DNA of 64,000 bases from Terriglobia bacterium (GTDB lineage Bacteria; Acidobacteriota; Terriglobia; Bryobacterales; UBA6623). The first letter of the stretch is position 1. Every line of letters starts with the position of its first letter. A program made the position numbers and the translations under genes. The DNA lies in assembly GCA_009838515.1 (NCBI GenBank), contig VXRL01000002.1:209248-273247 (forward strand), written 5' to 3'. The notes below the pieces were generated by a model that ran no database searches, was not told the DNA's origin, and worked only from the letters and a program-made list of their open reading frames with translations. Of the stretch, positions 34,855-45,403 are shown piece after piece.

Positions 34855-35619
34855 TCAACTGTGTCGTCCACTCTCGATCTGGCCCTGCGAGCGCCGCTGC
34901 CGCCAGACCTCGAACAGCGCGATTCCTGCCGCTACGGATACGTTGAGTGAGGAGACCCCGCCTGCCAGCGGAATGCGGACCAAGAAATCGCATCGCTCCG
35001 CGACCTTCTCGCGCAGCCCGCGGCTCTCTCCCCCCATGACAAGAGCGCAGCGGTCTGCGTACTCGATCGAATCATAGTTGGCGGTGGACGCCGCGTCGAA
35101 ACCGTAGATCCAGAAGTCGGACTCCTTGAGCTGATCGAGCGCCCGGCCCAGATTCTTGACGCGCACGACAGGAACGGATTCCAACGCCCCTGAAGCCGCT
35201 TTGGCGGCCGCTTCCGTGAGGCTCGCAGAGCGGCGCTCCGGGATCACTACCGCTGATGCCCCCGCGCCATCGGCCGAACGGATGATGGCTCCGAGGTTGT
35301 GCGGGTCCTGGACGGAATCCAGCACAACGACCGTGGACTGGTCTGAGGCGTTCTCCAAGACCTCGTCAATCGTCCTGTAGCGCTCCGCGGACGAGATCGC
35401 GATGATGTTCTGGTGGCTGTCGGTGCCGGCGGCTCTCCTCAGTGCCGCCTTTGGCTCGAATCGCACCGGAATGCCAGCCTTCCTGCAATCGTCGATCACC
35501 GCCTTCAGGCGGCTGTTGCGCGTACCCTGGGCCACGATGACGCGCTCCAAGCCAGGGCCTGAGCCGCGTGCCGAGAGCACGGCCGCCGCTACTGCGTGGA
35601 TGCCGATCAGGGTCCGCAT
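34855..35619 (-). CDS. rlmB: 23S rRNA (guanosine-2'-O)-methyltransferase RlmB-like (SpoU family)
   Basis: 254 residues from ATG 35619 (GTG 35622 is directly before it). The N-terminal substrate-binding domain (LIGIHAVAAAVLSA) is followed by the SPOUT knot motifs: VVLDSVQDPHNLGAIIR, VMGGESRGLREKV and RIPLAGGVSSLNVSVAAGIALFEV. This is the normal length and order for RlmB/TrmH group 3 enzymes, which methylate G2251 of 23S rRNA in E. coli. A -10-like TATTAT ends eight bases before the ATG, so the mRNA would be leaderless. It is divergent from aroC. Confidence 0.9.
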   Translation of the reverse strand: MRTLIGIHAVAAAVLSARGSGPGLERVIVAQGTRNSRLKAVIDDCRKAGIPVRFEPKAALRRAAGTDSHQNIIAISSAERYRTIDEVLENASDQSTVVVLDSVQDPHNLGAIIRSADGAGASAVVIPERRSASLTEAAAKAASGALESVPVVRVKNLGRALDQLKESDFWIYGFDAASTANYDSIEYADRCALVMGGESRGLREKVAERCDFLVRIPLAGGVSSLNVSVAAGIALFEVWRQRRSQGQIESGRHS

Positions 35620-35623
35620 CACT

Positions 35624-35633
35624 TGCTATAATA
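35624..35633. promoter_or_regulatory. Overlapping divergent -10 elements for aroC and rlmB
   Basis: On the plus strand TGC-TATAAT (35624-35632) is a full extended -10 for aroC, giving a leader of about 29 bases that is pyrimidine-rich with no ribosome-binding site. On the minus strand TATTAT (35633-35628) overlaps it and would start rlmB at its own start codon. Only one of the two can be occupied at a time. Confidence 0.55.
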
Positions 35634-35667
35634 AGGACTTCCCTCTCCGCCCCTTCCGCTTCCCCGG

Positions 35668-36840
35668 ATGCTGCGTTTCGTCACAGCAGGCGAGTCTCAT
35701 GGCGAGACGCTCGTCGCGACCCTTTCCGGCATGCCTGCGGGAGTGCCGGTCGACTTGGGGCGTATCAATCGCGACCTCTGGCGCCGACAGCAGGGCTTCG
35801 GCCGCGGCGGCCGGATGAAGATCGAGACCGACAAAGCGCATATCGTCTCTGGCGTGCGCCACGGCCGCACGATCGGCTCTCCCATCGCGATCTTGCTCCA
35901 GAACCGAGACTGGAAGAACTGGACCGAGACGCTGCCCGTCGAGGACTACGAGGGTTCGAGCGAGCACGCCAGACCGGTCAACCGTCCTCGCCCGGGACAT
36001 GCCGACTTGGCCGGCGCCATCAAGTACAACTACCCCGAGGCGCGCTACATCTTGGAACGCGCCAGCGCCCGCGAGACCGCCGGCCGCGTAGCGGCAGGTG
36101 CCTTCGCCAAACTGCTGCTGTCCGAATTCGGTATAGAGGTGCTCAGCCATGTCGTAGCCGTCGGCCATGTCAAGCTCGGACGCCAAGCCGCTTGGACGGA
36201 ACTGCAGGCGCTAGCGGCGAAGGACGAGGTCTTGCTCAACTGTGTCGATCCAGAGGTCGAGCAGCGCATGAAGGCTGTGGTCGACGAAGCTATCCGCACC
36301 AAGGACACGTGCGGGGGCGTGTTTGAGGTTATCGTTCGCGGCGCGCCCATCGGCTTGGGCTCGCATGTGAGCTGGGATGCCAAGTTGGACGGCCGGCTAG
36401 CGCAGGCGATTGTGTCGATGCAGGCCGTCAAGGGCGTCGAGATCGGCTCAGCAGCCGTCGCGGCGGCTTCGCCCGGTTCGAAGGTGCAGGACACGATCCA
36501 CTACGACAGGGAGGCGAGGGAATTCACTCGCGGCTCCAACACCGCGGGAGGGTTGGAGGGTGGCATCACTAACGGGCAGGATGTTGTCGTGCGCGGCTAT
36601 CTCAAGCCGATCTCGACCTTGCGCCGTCCTCTCGAGTCGGTCGACCTTTCCACCCGGGAGCCTGCCAGCGCCGCCTACGAGCGCTCGGATGTCGCTGTCA
36701 TCCCAGCGGCGGGCGTGATCGGCGAAGCGATGGTCGCGTTGACCATTGCTGCGGCCTTCCTTGAAAAGTTCGGCGGCGATTCGCTGGGCGAGGTGCGGCG
36801 CAACTACGACGGCTACTTGCAGCAAGTCCGCTCGTACTAG
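35668..36840 (+). CDS. aroC: Chorismate synthase
   Basis: 390 residues. It catalyses the last step of the shikimate pathway, EPSP to chorismate, with reduced FMN. The signatures are present from the start: FVTAGESHGETLV, RRQQGFGRGGRMKIE, SGVRHGRTIGSPI, the RPGHADLAGAIKYN block, RASARETAGRVAAG and GGIVNG-like GGLEGGITNGQDV near residue 300. The length matches bacterial and fungal-type monofunctional enzymes. An extended -10 lies upstream. pyrE follows 10 bp after the stop, so the two probably form an operon. Confidence 0.95.
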   Translation: MLRFVTAGESHGETLVATLSGMPAGVPVDLGRINRDLWRRQQGFGRGGRMKIETDKAHIVSGVRHGRTIGSPIAILLQNRDWKNWTETLPVEDYEGSSEHARPVNRPRPGHADLAGAIKYNYPEARYILERASARETAGRVAAGAFAKLLLSEFGIEVLSHVVAVGHVKLGRQAAWTELQALAAKDEVLLNCVDPEVEQRMKAVVDEAIRTKDTCGGVFEVIVRGAPIGLGSHVSWDAKLDGRLAQAIVSMQAVKGVEIGSAAVAAASPGSKVQDTIHYDREAREFTRGSNTAGGLEGGITNGQDVVVRGYLKPISTLRRPLESVDLSTREPASAAYERSDVAVIPAAGVIGEAMVALTIAAAFLEKFGGDSLGEVRRNYDGYLQQVRSY

Positions 36841-36850
36841 ATCTAGTCCG

Positions 36851-37411
36851 ATGGCAGCAGCTGGTGACCGCGAGCGTCTCAAGGCCCTGCTGCTCCGGCA
36901 TTCCGTGCTGCGCGGCTCCTTTGTGCTCGCATCGGGTGCGACGAGCAATCTTTACGTGGACTGCCGGCTCACCACGCTGCGCGGCGAGGCCATGCCGCTG
37001 ATCGGTCGTCTGCTGCTCGATCGGATCGAAGCGCGCGGCTGGCGGCCGCAGGCCGTCGGGGGCCTCACCATGGGCGCCGACCCAGTCTCCTGTGCAGTTG
37101 CACATGCGTCTCACGGGACCGGTGCTCCGGTGGACGCATTCGTAGTCCGGAAGGCCGAGAAGGGCCATGGGCGAAAGCGTTACGTCGAGGGCCTTGCGAG
37201 CACTCAGGGTGTCCGCTGCGTCGTGCTCGAAGACGTTTGCACGACTGGGAATTCTAGCGTGCAGGCCATCGAGCGGGCCAGAGAGGCTGGCATGGAAGTG
37301 CTGGGCGTGTGTTGCCTCGTAGATCGCGAGCAGGGCGCTGCCGCTACGTTCGCCGGTTTGGGCTGCGATTTCGAAGCGCTATTCACATTGAGCGAACTAC
37401 TGGAAGGCTGA
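36851..37411 (+). CDS. pyrE: Orotate phosphoribosyltransferase
   Basis: 186 residues from ATG 36851, ten bases after the aroC stop. It makes orotidine 5'-phosphate from orotate and PRPP in pyrimidine synthesis. Landmarks are FVLASGATSNLYVDCR at the N-terminus, GGLTMGADPVSCA, the RKAEKGHGRKRYVEG flexible loop with catalytic lysine, and the PRPP motif VVLEDVCTTGNSSVQAI. The length is typical of the bacterial short form. Confidence 0.93.
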   Translation: MAAAGDRERLKALLLRHSVLRGSFVLASGATSNLYVDCRLTTLRGEAMPLIGRLLLDRIEARGWRPQAVGGLTMGADPVSCAVAHASHGTGAPVDAFVVRKAEKGHGRKRYVEGLASTQGVRCVVLEDVCTTGNSSVQAIERAREAGMEVLGVCCLVDREQGAAATFAGLGCDFEALFTLSELLEG

Positions 37412-37697
37412 CGCCCTGAAGCCGATTCCTTAGGGCTAGGCGCACTTCAGATTTAGGGATCGTGAGGGGCTGCGGCCACTCAACTACTTGAGTGGACGTA
37501 TTCTCGGTCAGCTCGACCACTTCGTAGACGGCGGACTTGCCGTCGGTGCTGGAGCGTTGGCCCGATCAGGCCTTCGGCACCCTGGTGTGCCAGCGGAGGG
37601 TGGCGCATCTTGCGAGCGATCCGCTGTACCGCCCGTAAGGGCATGCCTGAGTCCTGCTCAAGGTGCCGTTGCAGAACTGCCCGGCGGGCATCTTCAG

Positions 37698-37726
37698 GCT
37701 TGCTGGTATGATGATCGGCAGCAAGC
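37698..37726 (+). promoter_or_regulatory. clpC promoter bracketed by an 8-bp inverted repeat
   Basis: An extended -10 (TGG-TATGAT, 37704-37712) lies between GCTTGCTG (37698-37705) and its perfect complement CAGCAAGC (37719-37726). The arms are 21 bp apart centre to centre, two helical turns, so a dimeric repressor bound here would cover the -10 and the start site at about 37719. Apart from this, the 352-bp gap 37412-37763 has no gene that I can see. Confidence 0.5.
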
Positions 37727-37763
37727 GGCGGCCGTCACGTTGCGGGTAGCTGAGGCAAACCGC

Positions 37764-40247
<2,484 letters not shown>

Positions 40248-40559
40248 GGGCGCGTCGCTCTAGTTGTCCTGCTGGTCCGGGCATCCCACCTGGTGCGCGC
40301 GACGCCGATTAGCGCCGTGCGTGTAACGCGTCTGTACGCGGCAAGTCCACCTCGGATAGAAGCTGCTGCGGGGACCGAGCCGTAGGTGCCGCGCATCAAG
40401 CGCTAGGCAGTCAGAGGTGTGACCGACCCGCGCCTCTGCGATCCCGGGCTCGGAGTACTGGCATTGCTATGACCGCGGCGGGCGCGAGCCCGCGGGCCGC
40501 CGGTTGTCGGCACCCTTCCTTGACACTTAAGCTGTCGGCTCAGTAGGCTTGATTCGCTC
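40248..40559 (+). promoter_or_regulatory. lctP upstream region with TTGACA and a short leader
   Basis: No gene is seen in these 312 bases. TTGACA (40520-40525) is a perfect -35, with TAGGCT (40544-40549) 18 bases further on as a poor -10; transcription would start about four bases before the ATG at 40560. A second candidate, TGC-TATGAC, is at 40465-40473. Confidence 0.4.
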
Positions 40560-42248
40560 ATGCCGGAAACATCTGGATTCTATGCACTTGTCGCACTCCT
40601 GCCCATCGTTGCGGTGATGTTCTTCCTTGTCGTCCTCCGCTGGCCTGCCACGAGGGCAATGCCGGTGGCCTATGTGATGACAGCGGCGTTCGCGCTCTTC
40701 CTCTGGGATGTCGCGCCTGTCCATGTCGCCGCCGCCTCAATACGAGGTGTCATCATCGCGGTCTCGCTTCTGTGGATCATCTTCGGAGCCATCCTCCTGC
40801 TGCAAACTCTTTCGGAGAGCGGAGCGGCGGCATCGATCCGCCAGGGCTTCATGAACGTCTCGCGCGACCGCCGCGTCCAGCTGATCATCGTGGCCTGGAT
40901 GTTCGGCGCGTTCATCGAGGGGGCGTCCGGCTTTGGGACGCCGGCTGCTGTGGCCGGCCCGCTGCTGCTCGCGCTGGGCTTCCCGGCACTGGCGGCTGTG
41001 ATGTGCACGCTCATCATCCAGAGCACGCCGGTGACATTCGGAGCGGTGGGCACGCCGATCCTCGTCGGCATGGCCGAGTCCCTCAACGTCCCCGACGTCG
41101 AGGCCGCGTTGGCGCAGGCCTCGATCCCGTACGCCGAGTTCATCTATCAGATCGGTGTCTTCGCCGCGATCCCGCACGCCATCGTGGGGACGCTGATCCC
41201 ACTCATCATTTGCGGAATGCTGACCCGATTCTTCGGTGCCAACCGCTCTTTCCGTGACGGGCTCAGCATTTGGAAGTTCGCGATCTTCGCCGGTCTTTGC
41301 TTCACCGTGCCCTACGTCGTTGTCGCGATTGCCCTCGGGCCGGAGTTTCCCACCTTGCTGGGCGCGCTGATCGGTCTGGGCGTCGTCGTGACAGCGGCCC
41401 GCAAGGGTTTCCTGCTCTCCGGCGTCGCGCCCTGGGACTTCCCTCCGCGGGAGGGCTGGGAGAAAGAATGGATGGGCACGTTCAGCGGAGATCCCAAGCC
41501 CGACGAGCAGCACATGTCGCTGGTCCGGGCATGGATGCCTTACGTCTTGGTCGCCGCGCTGCTAGTGATCACCCGACTGCCCGGCTTGCCCTTCAAGGCT
41601 TGGCTCGCCGGCGTGCAGGTCACTTGGACCGGGATCCTCGGCACCGACCTGAGCCAGGGCCTCCAGCCGCTCTACTTGCCGGGCACGATCTTTCTCGTCG
41701 TCTGCTTGGTCACGGCGGTGATCCACAGCATGTCGGGAGCCCAAGTCAAGAGTGCTTTCTCGGCGTCCGCCCGCATGTTGGCCGGGCCTGCTTTCGCGCT
41801 TGTCTTCGCGGTGGCCTTGGTGCGCGTCTTCATCGACTCCAACGTCAATGCCTCGGGTCTGCAGAGCATGCCGCTTGAGCTGGCCGAGTTCGCAGCGGCA
41901 ATCGCCGGCCAGGCTTGGCCCTTCTTCGCCGCCATGATCGGCGCTCTAGGCGCTTTTGTGGCCGGGTCGAACACGGTCAGCGACCTGATGTTCAGTCACT
42001 TCCAGTACGGTGTCGCCGACCGCATCGGCGTCTCGCACCTCGTCGTGCTGGGCTTGCAAGCGCTCGGTGGCGCCGCTGGCAACATGATCACCGTGCACAA
42101 CGTAGTGGCGGCCAGCGCGACCGTCGGCTTGGTCGGCCGCGAGGGCCTGCTGATCCGCCGGACGATCTACCCGATGCTGTACTACGTCGTTGCAGCGGGC
42201 TTGCTCGGGCTGTTGTTCAGTTACGGGCTGTTCTCGGACCGCTTCTGA
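40560..42248 (+). CDS. lctP: L-lactate permease (LctP/LldP family)
   Basis: 562 residues with about 13 transmembrane segments. Family landmarks are [48 protein letters not shown] and, near the C-terminus, [15 protein letters not shown] and [29 protein letters not shown]. These are the conserved loops of LctP-type proton/lactate symporters, which also carry glycolate. No lactate dehydrogenase or regulator is adjacent. It appears monocistronic, with a strong hairpin terminator 142 bp after the stop. Confidence 0.92.
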   Translation: MPETSGFYALVALLPIVAVMFFLVVLRWPATRAMPVAYVMTAAFALFLWDVAPVHVAAASIRGVIIAVSLLWIIFGAILLLQTLSESGAAASIRQGFMNVSRDRRVQLIIVAWMFGAFIEGASGFGTPAAVAGPLLLALGFPALAAVMCTLIIQSTPVTFGAVGTPILVGMAESLNVPDVEAALAQASIPYAEFIYQIGVFAAIPHAIVGTLIPLIICGMLTRFFGANRSFRDGLSIWKFAIFAGLCFTVPYVVVAIALGPEFPTLLGALIGLGVVVTAARKGFLLSGVAPWDFPPREGWEKEWMGTFSGDPKPDEQHMSLVRAWMPYVLVAALLVITRLPGLPFKAWLAGVQVTWTGILGTDLSQGLQPLYLPGTIFLVVCLVTAVIHSMSGAQVKSAFSASARMLAGPAFALVFAVALVRVFIDSNVNASGLQSMPLELAEFAAAIAGQAWPFFAAMIGALGAFVAGSNTVSDLMFSHFQYGVADRIGVSHLVVLGLQALGGAAGNMITVHNVVAASATVGLVGREGLLIRRTIYPMLYYVVAAGLLGLLFSYGLFSDRF

Positions 42249-42390
42249 TCGGCGTCCGGCGGATGGCGGATAGAGAGAATTCTCGAAGATTCGAAATTCT
42301 TGCCGTAAGAACGCGGCACTCAATCGTCTTAGGGAGTGCTGACAAAAACTACGGTTCGAATTCCTTCTCCTTGTGAACCTGTGGTTGACC

Positions 42391-42420
42391 AAAGCGGCGG
42401 GGCGACGGTCCCGCCGCTTT
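42391..42420 (+). terminator. Strong intrinsic terminator hairpin after lctP
   Basis: AAAGCGGCGGG (42391-42401) pairs perfectly with CCCGCCGCTTT (42410-42420) across an 8-nt loop, and a T-containing tail follows. It ends only 16 bases before the start of the next gene, so it may also work as a 5' leader structure for that gene. Confidence 0.7.
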
Positions 42421-42436
42421 CAGTTTGTATTGACGC

Positions 42437-43312
42437 GTGGCGGTGAAGCGCCTCGTCGTGAACGCCGATGACTTCGGCTTCACGCCCGACGTCAACGACG
42501 GCATCCTGCGCAGCCACCTCGAAGGGATTGTCCGCTCGACGTCCCTGATGGCGAACGGCCCGGCCTTCGAGCATGCCGTGCGGATCGCCCATCAGCACCC
42601 GAGCCTGGGAGTGGGCTGCCACCTGACGCTGGTACAAGGCGAGTCCGTCGCGTTACCGGGGACTCAACTGCCGCGCTCGGCTGGCAGGCTGCTGGCCAGT
42701 CCGCCCACTCTGCGTCAGGCGCTGCGCGAGCTTCAGGCCCAGATCGAAGCCCTGCTCGATCACGGGATCCGGCCGAGCCATCTTGACACGCACCAGCATG
42801 TCCACCTGTTGCCGGTGGTGCTGGAAGCAGTCGCGACCTTGGCGGACCGCTTTCGGATTCCGTGGATCCGCAAGCCGTTCGACACTCCTCTTGGCCTGGC
42901 GCCGGTGCTGCGCGCAGGCCTGGCCCTCGCCATCCGGCCGTGGCGGATCCCCTTCGAGGAGCGTCTGCGCCGGGCGGATTGTCGGACGAGCGACTACTTT
43001 GCCGGTTTCGTCGGCACTGGCGCGATGGACGCCCGCTGGCTGGTGGCGCTGCTTGCCGGCCTGCCTGGCGGGACCGGGGAACTCATGTGCCACCCGGGCA
43101 TCTGCGGTTCCGAGTTGCGGCGAGCGGACACCAGGCTAAAGCAGAGCCGCGAGATAGAAATGCGCGCCCTGTGTTCGAGCGAAGTCAGGCAGGCGGTTGC
43201 CGAGCACGGGATCGAATTGCTGTCCTACAGAGACTTGGCGGCCGATGTCGCGCAAGCGCCTGATCTGGCAGGAGTGCGCGCCGGTTCAAACGCCCTCGAC
43301 CAAATGCCCTAG
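42437..43312 (+). CDS. ChbG/YdjC-family deacetylase, HpnK-like
   Basis: 291 residues from a GTG at 42437 (a second GTG at 42443 is possible). The YdjC fold begins LVVNADDFGFTPDVN with the metal aspartates Asp11-Asp12. HLDTHQHVHLLP supplies further metal histidines, and GTGELMCHPG lies near the C-terminus. These match the hopanoid-associated deacetylase HpnK and the chitooligosaccharide deacetylase ChbG; in hopanoid producers HpnK acts on N-acetylglucosaminyl bacteriohopane. No other hopanoid gene is in the window, so the name is tentative. Its last 27 bases overlap the convergent ribA gene. Confidence 0.83.
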   Translation: MAVKRLVVNADDFGFTPDVNDGILRSHLEGIVRSTSLMANGPAFEHAVRIAHQHPSLGVGCHLTLVQGESVALPGTQLPRSAGRLLASPPTLRQALRELQAQIEALLDHGIRPSHLDTHQHVHLLPVVLEAVATLADRFRIPWIRKPFDTPLGLAPVLRAGLALAIRPWRIPFEERLRRADCRTSDYFAGFVGTGAMDARWLVALLAGLPGGTGELMCHPGICGSELRRADTRLKQSREIEMRALCSSEVRQAVAEHGIELLSYRDLAADVAQAPDLAGVRAGSNALDQMP

Positions 43313-43921
43313 CTTGTCCCGCTTGGTGCGCAAGTAGGACTGCGCTAGATCCCCCGCATCCTGCGGCGCGCAAGGCACGAGCTCGACGACTCGAATCCCC
43401 TCGCGTTCCAGCGCCTCTACCTTGGCCGGATTGTTGGACAGCATGCGGACGCTCTGCAGGCCGAAGTGGCGCAATACCGCAACCACGTGGCCGTACTCGC
43501 GCTCGTCAGCGCCGAACCCGAGCTTCTGGTTGGCCTCTACGGTGTCCGCACCCTCGTCCTGCAGCTGGTATGCCATGAGCTTGTTGAGAAGGCCGATGCC
43601 TCGACCCTCTTGGGGGTCATAGATCAGCAGGCCGCAACCGGCTTCCGAGATCATTTCCAACGCCAGCGTCAATTGGGGGCCGCAATCGCAGCGCAAGCTG
43701 CGGAAAACCTCGCCTGTGAGGCACTGCGAGTGAACGCGCAGCAGCGGCGCCTCGCCCGATGCTGCGAAGTCACCCTTCTTGAGCACAACCAGCTCCTGCT
43801 CGCCGCCGGGCCCCAAGCCGCGAAAGCCAAGAATCCGGAAGTTTCCGTGGCGGCACGGGAAGTCCGCTTCCGCCACCAGTTCGACCGAAGACTCAACTGC
43901 TGCTGGCTGGCTGCCGGACAT
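43286..43921 (-). CDS. ribA: GTP cyclohydrolase II
   Basis: 211 residues, monofunctional length. It opens the GTP ring in the first step of riboflavin synthesis. The zinc cysteines Cys67, Cys78 and Cys80 (CLTGEVFRSLRCDCG) have the same spacing as in E. coli RibA. The catalytic and GTP-binding block YDPQEGRGIGLLNKLMAYQLQD and the C-terminal RMLSNNPAKVEALE are present. No fused or adjacent DHBP synthase (RibB) is seen. It is divergent from the histidine kinase and overlaps the HpnK-like gene tail to tail. Confidence 0.92.
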   Translation of the reverse strand: MSGSQPAAVESSVELVAEADFPCRHGNFRILGFRGLGPGGEQELVVLKKGDFAASGEAPLLRVHSQCLTGEVFRSLRCDCGPQLTLALEMISEAGCGLLIYDPQEGRGIGLLNKLMAYQLQDEGADTVEANQKLGFGADEREYGHVVAVLRHFGLQSVRMLSNNPAKVEALEREGIRVVELVPCAPQDAGDLAQSYLRTKRDKLGHLVEGV

Positions 43922-44051
43922 CGGGATTGTTACCGGTGACGGGCTTTCGCCGGGGCGGGGAACGGGCCAAAAGCGGCCGAGGCCCCAAGAGATTTATTAT
44001 AGGCGGGCGCGACGATTCGCAAGGCGGAGGGCGTTGCGCACGCCTCGCGAC

Positions 44052-45389
44052 ATGGCCGACGCCGACCTGCTAGTCACGCTGCTCGTCAAGGTCGCCGTGC
44101 TGGCCTCGATGGCCAGCATCGCCTTGCGCCCGAACTTCGCCAAGCGCCTGTTCCTGCGCGAGCAACGCACCTTCAGGCAGCGCTTGGAACTGGCGGTGCT
44201 GTTCGGCGTGGTGTTTGCCAGTGGCTCGCTGGTTCGGGTGGTGCTCGGCTACCGGGCTGCCGAAGTCGGCGTGGAAGGGGCGTTTGTCTCCGGACTGGTC
44301 GGGGGATTCGTCCCAGGTGCCATTGCCGGAGCGCTGATCTCGGTTCCGGCCGTTCTGGGGCCCGACTTCGAGTGGGCCATGCTGCCCATGCTCGTAGGGT
44401 TCGGCGCATTGGGCGGGTTGCTGCGGTCCGGGGCTCGCGACCCCGAGGACGTCTGGCGGTTCTCGCCCTTCTTCATGTTCTCGCTCGTGGCTTGGACGCG
44501 TCGGCGCATCCCGAACTCAGAGGGCGTCTTCCAAGTCGTGATGCTCCTCTCGTGCGGGCTGGTGGAGTTCGTTCGCACGCAGATCGCCGGGCGAGGGCTG
44601 GTGTTTGACCTGCACCAAGACCCGGCCGGGCCAAGCCCACTGGCGATGCTGCTCGCCTATGTGGCGACCGTGATGGGAGTGGGGCTGACCCTGAAGGTCT
44701 GGAACAACACGCGCAACGAGTGGAAGATCGAAAACCAGCAGCGCTTGCTGACCGAGGCCCGCCTGCAAAGCCTGACGCGTCAGATGAACCCGCATTTTCT
44801 GTTCAACACCCTCAATTCGGTCGCGTCGCTGATTCGCAGCGACCAGGAGCAGGCGCGCCAGATGGTCTATCGCCTCTCGACGATCCTCCGTCGCCTGCTG
44901 CGCAAGCAGGAAGCCTTTGTGCCGCTGAGGGAGGAGCTGTCCGTCATCGACGACTACCTTCAGATCGAGCAGGTGCGCTTCGGCTCCAGGCTGCGCATCG
45001 CGCGTGATGTCGATGACGGCATCGCAGACGTGCTGGTGCCGAGCATGATCCTGCAGCCGATCGTGGAGAATTGCATCAAGCACGGGATCGGGCCCAAGAC
45101 GGGCAACGGCACGATCCGCCTCGCCGGCGCGCTGGGGGGCGGGCGTTTGCAGATCGAAATCGAGGACGACGGCGTCGGCATACCGATCGAGGATCTGCCA
45201 ACGGTGTTCAATCGGGGCATCGGCCTGGGAAACGTGCGCGAGCGACTCGGGGTGCTGTTCGGGACGGACTTTCAGTTCTCGCTGGAGCCGCGAGCGGGAG
45301 GCGGCGTGCGGGTGCGTGTCCAGATTCCCGAGCTGCGGGACGAGGCAGAGACCGGGGCCTCCGCGATGCACGACGAGACAGCGGCCTGA
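44052..45389 (+). CDS. LytS/YehU-type sensor histidine kinase
   Basis: 445 residues. The N-terminal 200 residues have about six hydrophobic helices in a 5TMR-LYT-like sensor. The kinase part has the His_kinase signature RQMNPHFLFNTLNSVASLI with the likely phospho-acceptor His248, then LREELSVIDDYLQIEQVRFGSRL and the ATPase motifs PSMILQPIVENCIKHGI, EDDGVGI and GIGLGNVRERL. It would pair with a LytTR-type response regulator, but none is adjacent. The start is ambiguous: ATG 44052 has no close ribosome-binding site, while an in-frame TTG at 44034 follows GGAGG by three bases. TATTAT (43995-44000) is a possible -10. Confidence 0.88.
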   Translation: MADADLLVTLLVKVAVLASMASIALRPNFAKRLFLREQRTFRQRLELAVLFGVVFASGSLVRVVLGYRAAEVGVEGAFVSGLVGGFVPGAIAGALISVPAVLGPDFEWAMLPMLVGFGALGGLLRSGARDPEDVWRFSPFFMFSLVAWTRRRIPNSEGVFQVVMLLSCGLVEFVRTQIAGRGLVFDLHQDPAGPSPLAMLLAYVATVMGVGLTLKVWNNTRNEWKIENQQRLLTEARLQSLTRQMNPHFLFNTLNSVASLIRSDQEQARQMVYRLSTILRRLLRKQEAFVPLREELSVIDDYLQIEQVRFGSRLRIARDVDDGIADVLVPSMILQPIVENCIKHGIGPKTGNGTIRLAGALGGGRLQIEIEDDGVGIPIEDLPTVFNRGIGLGNVRERLGVLFGTDFQFSLEPRAGGGVRVRVQIPELRDEAETGASAMHDETAA

Positions 45390-45403
45390 TTCTGGCTTGC
45401 GCC

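Noticed and set aside
40478..40493. GCGGGC-gcga-GCCCGC hairpin after clpC
   Set aside because: A 6-bp GC stem with no T run is expected by chance in such DNA.
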